From the NCBI GenBank assembly GCA_013365365.1, contig JABVXU010000636.1, positions 1-29,529 of the forward strand: 29,529 nt of DNA, read 5' to 3'. The notes under the pieces were generated by a model. It was not told the origin of the DNA and ran no database searches. It worked only from the letters and a program-made list of their open reading frames with translations. Shown piece after piece: positions 10,125 through 24,869 of the stretch. The position numbers were made by a program, and so were the translations under genes. Every line of letters begins with the position of its first letter. Position 1 is the stretch's first letter. Source of the DNA: Cruorifilaria tuberocauda (taxonomy: Eukaryota > Nematoda > Chromadorea > Rhabditida > Onchocercidae).

Positions 10125-13100
10125 ATGGATGTAACTCAGATTAATGAGAGCAGAAATATGGTGAAGAAAATGACTGGTGTTACTGTGCCAGGCATGTGGT
10201 TCCATTTTTTTATAGTTTTCATAATTTTATCATCATCAGAAACATGTGTTTCTCTTATATTGGCAATAAGTGTCTTTCGCTTTTTGCTTTTATTATGGTT
10301 CAATGAAATATTTATTTTTCCATTACCTAATTTTTTTTAAATATCTGTGAGTATTTATACAGAACTTTCATTTAGTGAATATTTCGATATATTTATTAGA
10401 AATATGCTATGTATTTTAGCGAAGCCGCATCAGACAAATCGCTACAACCATGCAAGCAGATTTCGTGTTTATGTCAATGGTTACGAACTGGATATGTCAA
10501 AAGCTATTAAAAAAGTATACAAATTTGAACTGAAAGTCTACGGCATTAAAAGTGATGGAAAAGAAAAGGAACTTCATTGTGGTCCAAAAAATGAGTATGT
10601 TTCTCAGTGTGTTTAGTCTTATTTTCCAACTTATGTTTAATCGTGATTCATTTGTTCCATACTTTCTTGTTCAATTTATTTTAGTGTGGCTATTACTCTG
10701 CGCCACAATATCCTTTGGTCTATTTATCAGCAGCTGTTGGAAAACTACGAGGATTTTTTTGGGGGCGATTTGAAAAAATATTTTTATGATTGTGGAATCA
10801 ATTTCTATTCTATAAATAAACTTTTTGATCGCTCCGAAGGTGAAAAGGAATTCAAAATCAATGTCGTATGCTTTTTTTTATAACTCTTTTCTGATATGCT
10901 GTCTAATCAAAGTAAAATTTTTGAAATTAGTGGGCTTTTTTTCCGTAATTAATTTATTTTTTGTTTTTATTTATCTTAAAAGTTTGAACAATCAACATTC
11001 ATATGTTGTGCACTTCTTTCTCATTCATCTTTACTCAGTTAAATATTAAATGAATTTTTTTTACTTCCGTTTATCTTTTATACATATATCGATGAGGAAA
11101 AATTTTCTCAACTGAAGTGCTTTTATTTTTAAGGAAGTGCTGTCCCTGAAAACAAGAGATTATTTGGGTAAGCAAATTACTGGACTGGTTGCTCGACTAT
11201 TACCATGTGGAGAAATTAGCTTGCATGAGATTACAGCTGTTTCTGCTGATTTGCATTCTCGAGAACGATCTCTTCAGCAGTTTTTGGAAATAGCTACTTC
11301 ACAAATTATGTTTCATGAGTATGTTAATTTCTCTGCTCATTTCCTTAACTTTTGTAGTCTTTCAGTTCATGCTTATATCATACCTTTCTCTAGAACCTTC
11401 ATGATTTCAGACAAAGTCGATTAATTTTCCGCAATAAGGCATATGATCGCCCTAGTGAGCATGATATTGGAGTAAGTGGTGGCAAAGTTTTAACCGCAGG
11501 TATGGAAAAGAACGTGCGCTTTGTTGGTAATTCATGGGAACAAACGGTACCTATCGTACAAATTGATGGTAAAATTTTTTTGATGCAGAATGTTTCTCCT
11601 ATTTTATTTAACCTAAAGTAGTTTCGTATTCTTTATTTTGTGCGAAAAGAATCACTTCTTATATTTCTTTGAATTTTTTAGCAAAAAAAGCGGCATTTTT
11701 CAAAAAACAACCTTTGATGGAACTTGTCGGTACATTATGCAACAGAGCACATCCGGGGATACTTACGGGAGATGCTAAATTAAGGACTCGAGTTGCGCGG
11801 CAACTGAAGGGTATTTTCAATTGCATGACTAGTTTTTTGTTATCTATTCTTATTATTAGAGATATCACATTGTATTGTTAAGATATCACACTGTATTGGA
11901 ATTATTAACGATTGCAATTTTAGATCTTGTCGTTCGCACAACACATTTAGAAACTCAGCGACTTTTTTGCATTTTTGGATTGACGGCTGAAACTGCTGAC
12001 AAGTATATCACATTACATATTTTGCTTAATTTATTGGAATCTATATTGTCCTTGATTTAATTTTTATTCAAGTAACAGTGACTTTATACTCTCGATTTCA
12101 GAACTCTAGTATAAAAGACATATCTTGAGATAATTATTTTATTAACCTCTGTAATCCATTTAGATTTTCTGAGTATTTATAGGCTTCTAAATATCTATTA
12201 GTTATCTGTGGTCTCTTTTTATACATTCAGATTGATGATTCAAATCAACAACCAGGATACAACTGTAGCTGACTACATGTTATATAAGTATCAGCGAAGA
12301 TTACGCTATCCGGGTTTACCATGTATAATTGAACGACGCGTGAGTGATAGAGACAAATGTCCACGCAGCAGTTTTCATCCGATAGAGTTTCTCGAAGTTG
12401 TAGAAGGACAGCGTGTTGTCACTAAGAAACAGACACCAGAATTAGTGGGTACTTCATTTCTAAATTGCTTTCACGATATTTCTTTTTGTTTCCAAATGCT
12501 GTATAGATATTTTTTGTCCTGAGTTGTCGTACATGTTTTTATTGTTCTAGATCTTACTTTTTGAAGATGATACGAAAAGACTTTGTTCATATTGAAATCT
12601 TGGCTTTTTCAACTGAATTTTTTACTTCTCATCAAAAACTTAAAAATTATTTGTTTTATATTGTTAATTTTTGGAGAGGATTGAGTCACGCATTATTCGC
12701 AAAATATCATAGAGTTGGTTTTCTTAATGTGATTTCATAGTCGAATTTTGAACTGTAGACATTTTATATCATTCTGGCAAACTAGTCAATCATCTGTTAT
12801 AACATTATAGTCTGTCATTTTTAGATTGATGAGCTCATCCAAAATTGTCGCCTTTTACCCATGAATTTGAAAAATGAAAATGAACGTCAACGTTGCCGAG
12901 CGCAAATTGGTAATGAAAATCCATATCTCCGCAACTTGGGAGTTAGTATTGTTATACATAAAAGTAGATATATTATGTTATCACTATCTTTTTATTTCTA
13001 GTCATTCCGTCTTACTATTTATTATTGACTGCTTTTCCCCTCTCTAGGGAATCTGTCGTATTTTGAGTACGAATTAAAGGATAATTTTAAAATTCACTGG

Positions 13101-16100
13101 AAGGTATATGTACAGATTATCTTTTAAGTTAGTTCCCTGGTGGAAATATCATATTCGTTTCTTTCAAGTTTGTGGCTTGTGATTTCAAATATTAAGCTTT
13201 CTTAATGGTCTTGTTTTCCTTGAATTTGTTATTACAGATCCACGTCATTAATACTCCGTATGCAGGAGTAGCTAATGTACAGTTCCCTCCAGCAATTGTT
13301 TATAGAAATTGCAAAATTGAACCGAATCCAAATGGAGAGCTTGACTGGCGCCTTTCAGTCCCTCGTGGCAAGCAGAACAAAATTTTCTTCAAGCCTGCTA
13401 CAGCACCCCGTCGTTGGGTTGTTTTTATGTTTCATAGTGCTGTAGACCAACAATCTGCAGAGTTAGTTTTCAGTTCTTCGGCATGATATGTGAATTAAAA
13501 AGTGAATAACATAGAAGGAAAAGACGATGGATTTTATTTGTAGTTTCAGTTTTTTTTTGTTCTTCGGTATTCTGAAGATATGTTATAGAATCGTTTTTTT
13601 GGTTAAGTAATACAAAATCTTTAAGATTTCAGTCGTTTTATTGCTGCATTCGTTAATCGCTCTCGTGACCATGGTATACAAATGCCTAATCCATCACGTT
13701 CAGAAGAATATGACCGCACTGACATGAGTTTTCTTTTTGAGAGGATTGAATTCATGCGTAGGAATGGAGTAGAGTATATTCTATTCATCACACGAGATAA
13801 ATATGATACTGTTCATAGTAAGTTAATTTTCTTTCTTCCGGAAGAATGTACTGATTGCAAAATTACAATTTTATTGTTACCAGTGCTAGAATTTATCAAG
13901 AACAGAATTGTTAGTTTCAGTTAGATATTGATTTTCTAAGTTCTTGGTCTTTCATGCAGTTTTATGAATTCATTAGTTGTACTTTCATGGCACTTGTTAA
14001 AAATATCAATTATTTTTTTGGCAGTTGAAGATATTTTTTAGATACAATGAAGCTGACCGAAATCAAATGTAGTATTGTCACACAGCATATTAGTTCTAGT
14101 ACTCTTTTCAAAGCAATCAGCAACCGTGGCGCTGAAATGACGTTGGATAACTTGATCATGAAAATGAACTTGAAGCTCGGTGGTATAACTCACGCTCTGA
14201 CCTCATCTGCTGCTTTTTTGAGAAAAAATCGTCTTACTAACAATATCATGTTTGTTTCTTCAATACTAATATAATTTTCGTTATGAAATTGATTAGCGCT
14301 TTAACATTTTCGACTAATGATGTATTAGACATGGATTAATAGTTTGTAATTTCTTTTAGGGATAAAGAATGGCTGCGACATAGTAGAATGTTTTTCGGCC
14401 TCAATATGTCGCATGCAGCGCCACAGTCACTTTATGAGCGACAAGCTTGCATCCCACCTAACGAACCAACCGTCGTTGGTGTAAGATTGTGGCTGTGTTT
14501 TTTGTCTTATTTTGAAAGTTTTTATCATCTTCAAAATCGAACAAATCAAATCGTTGTTAGATTGTGATATATCTTTTGATTTTTGTCCAAAAAAAAGTTG
14601 TACCATCAATTAACTGTAATTTTTCAGATGGCATACTCATGTGGCGAGCCATTTGCAATGCAAGGTGAATACTGGATGCAAGAACCGCGCCTTCATATCG
14701 CCAAATTCTTGAAAGAGCACGTCGAAAAAGCAGTCAGATTGTTTAGGGATACATCGAAAGCTAAACGTTTACCGGAACATGTTCTTGTGTTTCGTAGTGG
14801 TGTTTCGGAAGGAGAATATATGAAGGTCAGACTTGAAAAAGTAATTACAGTATTTTCTAGGCTTCTTCTGTTGTATTATCCATGACTAAAATAATAGTAA
14901 ACTTTAAAAAAAAATGGTAGTATTATTAGGCATTAAAGATAAGAAAAGGATAACTTGAGATTTCTGTAATTATCTGATCGGTTGGTAGATAAGGACGAAA
15001 AGTTCTGCTCAAATACGTTTATGTTTTTGGATAGTTGGATTCGGATTTTTTATCGATTTGATTTTAGATCATAAATGAAGAGGGGAAACAGTTTCGTGAA
15101 GCTTTTGTCGCAGCAGCTGATGGTCGTAAGGAATGCGTTCGTCTCACAATTGTTGCCATGCAGACACATTCAAATTATCGTATTTATCCGGAACATATCC
15201 GACATGGAAGTGCCTCACAGCAAAATGTCCCACCCGGCACCATTGTAGATGTAGATATCGTCCATCCAACTCAGGCGGAATTTATTATCGTTGCTCACAA
15301 GTCTGTCATGGTTTGTAAATTTTGTTTTATATTTCTTTTGCTATATCATTAATACCAATACTAAATTCTTAATGAAATGTAAAAATTATTAACTTTGCAT
15401 CTGTTTTATTAAGTTCATTTTTGTTACGAATGATGATTTAGCAATTAACTGATATTTTTGAATAATTTGATTCCCTTTATACAGGGTACTGCACGTCCGG
15501 TACGTGCCACGGTTCTAGTTGATGACGAACCTCGTATGTCAATGGATGAATTAGAGGGTATTACAAATGCTCTTTGCTATGCTCATGGCATTGTCACTTC
15601 ACCAATATCTCTACCGGCACATCTTTATGCTGCTGCTGATCTCGCTAAGAGAGGACGCAATAATTTCAGAACTGAGCAGTATAATTTTCTTATTTTATGT
15701 TTTATATTTGAGGAGGCTTCTAAGTTTTGACCAATTCTATCCAAAAAGTGTAAATCCTAATGTCCAGAGGTGCCAAATTGAATCAGGATATGACTGTTAG
15801 TATTTTTGCTAGTTAATTGCTGTTCAAAAAGGTGTTTAATACATATTATATTTCAAATCATAGCTTTGCAAATATGTTTATTTTTGAATTACGTATGAAT
15901 GCATGCATTTTCGGAGATTTTGACTACAGTAACAGTTTGAATTATTTATTATGTGCAAAACTCTCTTACAATAATAATATCACTAGAAGTTTTGCCGATG
16001 ATAATGGTTCAACATCGAGTAGCAATGACGAAAGAGGTTATTTTACGAATGATGGTTCGGAGAATTACTTCCCGATGATGTCTGCAGAACTCGCCAATAA

Positions 16101-16125
16101 ACTGAAATACAAGTTTTGGGCGTGA
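10125..16125 (+). CDS. WAGO-type Argonaute protein, predicted slicer-dead
   Basis: Small-RNA-guided silencing protein. Exons: 10125-10176, 10420-10594, 10685-10865, 11134-11318, 11411-11568, 11682-11810, 11924-12002, 12231-12444, 12825-12945, 13048-13103, 13238-13461, 13633-13817, 14042-14230, 14368-14480, 14628-14825, 15068-15310, 15485-15678 and 15987-16125. Phases close throughout, giving 944 residues, the usual Argonaute size. Domains: N and linker 1-319, PAZ about 320-391, MID about 490-650, PIWI to 944. The family is clear from TVADYMLYKYQRRLRYPGLP (PAZ), LIMKMNLKLGG (MID), SGVSEGEY and VDIVHPTQAEF (PIWI). By alignment with human AGO2, the tetrad D-E-D-H is replaced by Asn662, His710, Ser744 and Ala885, so it should bind but not cut RNA, as secondary-siRNA (WAGO) Argonautes do. 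The joins 12945/13048 and 14230/14368 are uncertain. The exact C. elegans orthologue cannot be named from sequence alone. Confidence 0.9.
12231..12444 (+). other. PAZ-domain exon of the Argonaute
   Basis: This exon encodes residues about 320-391. It carries the PAZ signature TVADYMLYKYQRRLRYPGLP, then FHPIEFLEVVEGQRV and KKQTPEL, where other Argonautes have an equivalent LP-leading strand and QRV-K segment that holds the 3' end of the guide. The reading frame fixes the end before a GTGGGT donor at 12445: using the next GT would create an immediate stop in the following exon (12825), which continues IDELIQNCRLLP in frame. Confidence 0.85.
13633..14230 (+). other. MID-domain exons of the Argonaute (5'-end pocket)
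   Basis: Two exons (13633-13817 and 14042-14230) encode the nucleotide-binding MID fold. The pocket residues known from human AGO2 are partly visible: Lys590 (where AGO2 has Lys533, give or take a one-residue gap), Gln601 in VTQHI (AGO2 Gln545), and Lys627 and Lys631 in LIMKMNLKLGG (AGO2 Lys566 and Lys570). Loading of a 5'-phosphorylated or triphosphorylated guide thus looks preserved although cleavage is not. The donor after Lys-Asn at 14231 is weak (GTCTTA). Confidence 0.75.
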
Positions 16126-16155
16126 AATGGGAAGCAAGTTTTCGATAAAATTGTT

Positions 16156-16200
16156 ACCCCATTCTAAATTGAAATTTTTTTTTTTAATTTTGGAATGGGT
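16156..16200. repeat. Imperfect inverted repeat in the Argonaute 3' UTR
   Basis: The left arm begins ACCCCATTCTAAATTGAAA and the right arm ends in AATTTTGGAATGGGT, separated by a T run. The arms pair over about 18 bases with a few mismatches or bulges. It starts 31 bases after the Argonaute stop codon and would form a stem in the transcript. Confidence 0.6.
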
Positions 16201-16812
16201 ATGCTTTGATTGCCTAAGCGGTGTGAATGGATTTATATACAATCTTTCCATCCAAAATTCTTATGATTTTCATATTCCTTTTTGTTTTTTCACCATCACT
16301 TCTTTAATTTTCCTTTATCAGCAGCTAATCCATGATGTAGTTTAAAGAGGTGCATATGACAGGATTCTCTTGATATAATCTCTTAATGTATAGAGTTGTC
16401 CTTCATTTTTTGGAGACATTCTCTATAAAAGACTGAATAGTTTTGCTTTCATTTCGAATAACAGTCAGTGACACGATGACTGTGCAATCTCCTTATTAAC
16501 TGTTTTGAAAATTGTTAATAATTGCTCTTTTTAAAGAAATAATTCCCTTAATGTTTCCATTCTCTGCTTAAAATATATTCTTTATTTACTGTCAGTTAAA
16601 TCTAGCAACATTTATAGTGCTTTTACTTTTACCTGATTATATGGGGATGTTTCATTACTAAGATTGCTATACCTCATTTCTGTGTCGTTTTTGTCGACAT
16701 TCTTGTGTAATGTTTTTGTGGCCGGTATTTTGGTATATCTGTTGAACTGTTTAAATCCACGAAAATTATTGTTAGTTACATATTTTTGAACTGCTTTGTC
16801 AAGTTATGTATT

Positions 16813-16818
16813 AATAAA
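16813..16818 (+). terminator. Possible poly(A) signal of the Argonaute gene
   Basis: Canonical AATAAA in the context TTAATAAAATACTTTTAATTT, the first perfect hexamer downstream of the stop at 16123-16125. A 3' UTR of about 690 bases would be long for a nematode, so a variant signal nearer the stop could be used instead. Confidence 0.35.
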
Positions 16819-17972
16819 ATACTTTTAATTTATTAGATTTGCATTCTATTTGCATTACGATTATAGAGTGTGGTAGCAATATGCAAGATAAAGCATGCAA
16901 AATAGTTGCTTATTTGTGACATTATTGAGGATTGTCGCTGGAAAAGCGAGGAAATGAAGGATAACGAAATCATTTGTTCTTCAAATTAGCCTTGTTAGCT
17001 CCCTATTTATAAACTGTGTCGATGAAATCCCTTGTTCGGGATTTGTTATTGTAAGCTAAATGTATGTTTGAGGTTTTACAAGCTTTGTTAACGCCATCAT
17101 TTGTTTTTAATTAATGTTATAAGGTCAAATTATACGACTTTAACAGTCATCTTCAAACTTCAAAGATCCTCCCTCCTCCAGGATAAAAATGGTCACAACC
17201 TCTTACCATTGCTAAGAATTTCTATTAAGGAGTGTGGTTAGTTATCACAGGGAAATTCAATCCCCCTTTTTACCCTGGGCCTGACAGATATCGTTATTGT
17301 TTTGAAACTGTTTAGAATATTTAAATTGTTAACGTTGATGTAATGTTGTATATTATTCTATCAAATTTGTTCTAATAAAGGTTTAATTACCCAAGTTTGA
17401 GGTACACCCAAAGTATAGCTATCACAGAAGCTAGCAGTTTGCTTACTTACGAATAGAAAGAAAGGCTGTCACGGTCAAAGAAGATCGTCGACAATAACAG
17501 GAAAGAAAGAACAACTCAAATATTGTCGAGGTTGAAGAAATCCCCGACAAGGATAAACAGTAAATGCGACTTCCCGACACTCCTTTACCATAAGTAGTTT
17601 TTCATGTTAATGACTTCCGTGTATCTTCAACCAAGAAGGCTTTTTTCTCGTTAATAACAACGACTCGTATTAATCAAAATTTTCAATCTCAGCGAAGATA
17701 TAACGTTGAGGTAGAAAAAAATGACGTGAGCCAGTGCACTTCGCATTTATGTTATGACATTTATTGATGCACCTGAGATCTGATAGAGAACGGAATATTT
17801 CATGTGCTGCGGTTTCGTTTAATTATAAAAACCAAAGAATCCAGACTTGTTGTACTGTATTCAAACAGCTATCAATTTTCTAAGCTGTCAAGTGCTGGTA
17901 TATTTCTACTCTGGTTTTTTCTTTGCAATCTTAAATTTGCATTTAGAAATTAACCGAAAGGGTTCCACCAAA

Positions 17973-18044
17973 TCTTTAGACATAGTAAGTGAGATGCTGA
18001 GAGAGGGGAGCTCTCTCAGCATCTCACTTGACTATGTCTAAAGA
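17973..18044. repeat. Near-perfect 33-bp hairpin with 5-base loop
   Basis: The left arm is 17973-18005, the loop GGGAG is 18006-18010 and the right arm is 18011-18044. The arms are exact reverse complements except for one extra C in the right arm (the left has AGTAAGTG where the right-arm complement has AGTCAAGTG). The pairing is longer and more perfect than a usual microRNA precursor. It lies in the gap between the convergent Argonaute and KRI1 genes and codes for nothing obvious. Confidence 0.9.
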
Positions 18045-18785
18045 AATTATTATGTTGTAATTTCTTTTTGATGGCACTTTCGAATGTACATGAGAGTTCA
18101 GGGTTTGGTGGAGATGTTTATTTATCTATGACGTTATAATGCAATTGAACTTCATTATGATAATAGTTGATCCTAATCGCACTCCTTGTTGTTGACCCTA
18201 ATGGATTCTTCCTATTGTGATGCTTGTCGCTTTTCTGAATTAAACCTTGTTTGAGACTTTTCAACGCTTGAAATCAATTGTATTTATTTCCTCAAACTGG
18301 GCAAAGTTTTCCCTTATGTTACGGAAAAAGTCGGTCAGTCCTTTCGAGAAACGAAAGACACACAGAAATTCATGAGGTTATTACTGAAAAATTGTCCGAA
18401 GACACATTTGGATAGAAGTGATTTTTACATGGAATCATCGAATATAAATTATTAGCAGTATTCTAGGAAATTTGTACAAGGAAGCAAACCAGCCTATTGT
18501 AAGATCGAAACTGTTAAAAGCAACAATAATTATTCGTAACACATTCCCAGAACAGCAAACAAGGCATATCATACGACAAAGATATTTCAAATTAAAGTTG
18601 GCAAAAGTAACAAAAATTGTTTTAGCGGAAATGTTCATTGTTATAATTTACTGTGATCATTTAAATAATTTTGCCGCAGAGCTTCCATCCGAATTTCCAA
18701 TAACGAACAAAAACAAAGTAAACTGCACAAACTACTTTTTTAAACGCTAAAAAACAAATGAAAAATGATGACTGATAATAGGCAA
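18045..18785. other. Intergenic / KRI1 3' UTR
   Basis: DNA downstream of KRI1 (which is transcribed leftward). A TTTATT at 18283-18288 on the + strand gives AATAAA on the - strand, about 500 bases after the KRI1 stop, as a possible poly(A) signal. Open stretches on both strands at about 18435-18750 overlap each other, have no recognisable sequence, and are taken as chance. Confidence 0.5.
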
Positions 18786-23457
<4,672 letters not shown>

Positions 23458-24680
23458 TTCACCGACCAAACTGGTATACTGCTTTATAACTAGAAAATGA
23501 CCTCAGTAATACTATATGTATATTAATGCTAATGGAATACAAAAATATATCGCTATATTGTATTGGGATTCCTTTTTCTGAAGGAAATAAACATAAGACC
23601 GTATTAATGCTCAGAATGTTCTAAATTTACAAGTCTATGGATTAAAGAAATCCGGCTAAACAATAGTGTCATGTTATTATGAACTATTTCAACTTAAAAA
23701 GATTGGTTTTTATCATCAACTCCTTTTCAGAAATTTAACATCAACGCCTTTTTGAATATGTTGAACTACATAAAAGTATATTAAATGAAATCAACACTTA
23801 AGCTCTCAAATTCTTCGTCAACTTTATTGACGACGACCGAGTCAGACAAGAAACAAGAATTCACGATAACAATTTCAAAACTCTTCCAATCAAAATCACC
23901 AGTTCTCCCTTGCAATGAGTTCATAAATCCCCACCTTTATGTTTTCCATTCTACACGACTGCTAAAAGCAATAAAGTGCAGACAGTTACTGTTTGTTCCA
24001 GCAAAGTTTGCAACATACAGTGCTCTTATGCTGTCCCTATCAAAAACTGACTTATTATATAAAATTAGCAAATGAGAACATGTCTATATACAATATTTAC
24101 TACCAATTAGGTAACTTTACAGAAAAAATATTAAATAACATTACAAACGTTCGCGAAATAAATGTTCACACTGAGGCGCTAACAACCCATTTCAATAGTA
24201 CATGCCATATTCTGTATACCACCTTCACATTTTATTGAAAAAAGTGAAAAATATACACGAATGCCATCATATATACGATCCAAATATAAAAAACATCTGT
24301 ACAGCTACGTCGGAAAGCCCGAAACGCGACATTGATAGGCTCTTTCAAAATGAATGTTAAAAGATACCGGACCAATAAATCGATTATAATCATATATAAC
24401 ATTTTTCGAAAGTCACATCAAGCCACATCGACTCATCAAACAAACAATCACACCAAGTAATTTTTTTTCATATACAATTTAAATGACTAATATTACACCC
24501 CAAAGTGGAAGTAGAAACGAAAGTAGTAGCAAGGAGACGGTAATTCTGAAATTCCTAATCTATAATTTAAATAATCAAAATTAATGTTAACTTGAGTAAG
24601 CATTAAGGAATATATTGCATGAAATAAGACGACCAATTGAAATGTTAAGAAAAAATAAATAAACAATTACAGGAGAGCAA
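23458..24680. other. Intergenic region between TMEM59 and KRI1
   Basis: It holds the short leader of KRI1, with a possible splice acceptor CATTTTCTAG about 35 bases before its ATG on the - strand that could serve cis- or trans-splicing. It also holds the TMEM59 3' UTR, with a - strand AATAAA at 24236-24231 about 445 bases after the stop. Open + strand stretches at 23785-24238 overlap in two frames and resemble nothing, so they were not called. The genes share a strand with a spacing of 1.2 kb, loose for a nematode operon. Confidence 0.5.
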
Positions 24681-24869
24681 TTAAACTTTAGGATCAGAAT
24701 TATCAACGCCCTTTTCAGGTTTCTCTTTATGAACTGAAAGTTGATCATAAGCTGGCGGAGGGGAATCGTGGATCAATGGATAATCAGTTACAACAGCTGT
24801 CGATTCCAAAGGTATTTTCTTTGACGCAAAAGGTTCTGCGAATGATGGCGGGACAACCGAATGCATGTT
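24681..24869 (-). other. Cytoplasmic-tail exon with YxxPhi and PPxY motifs
   Basis: The last TMEM59 exon encodes 62 residues. Within 15 residues the tail contains YPLI and YDQL (both fit the YxxPhi clathrin-adaptor sorting signal) and PPAY (a PPxY WW-domain ligand) overlapping the second. The arrangement Y-x4-D-x5-Y-x2-L is close to the ATG16L1-binding motif of human TMEM59 (Y-x3-[ED]-x4-[YWF]-x2-L), with one extra residue in each of the first two spacers. Confidence 0.75.

Larger units (their letters stand above)
16126..17972. other. Argonaute 3' UTR and convergent intergenic DNA
   Basis: No further gene is recognised. Candidate poly(A) signals for the Argonaute are AATAAA at 16813-16818 (about 690 bases after the stop) and at 17374-17379. 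Around 17480-17535 a short inverted pair TCGACAATA/TATTGTCGA occurs in slightly GC-richer sequence, which might be a relic of a repeat family, though no transposase frame or terminal repeats are visible. Confidence 0.5.

Noticed and set aside
18435..18750. Overlapping frames on both strands downstream of KRI1
   Set aside because: They overlap antisense to each other with low-complexity content, in the expected 3' UTR of KRI1.
23785..24238. 96- and 81-codon + strand frames between KRI1 and TMEM59
   Set aside because: They overlap in different frames, have Ser/Thr/Leu/Lys-rich noise composition, and have no splice or promoter context.
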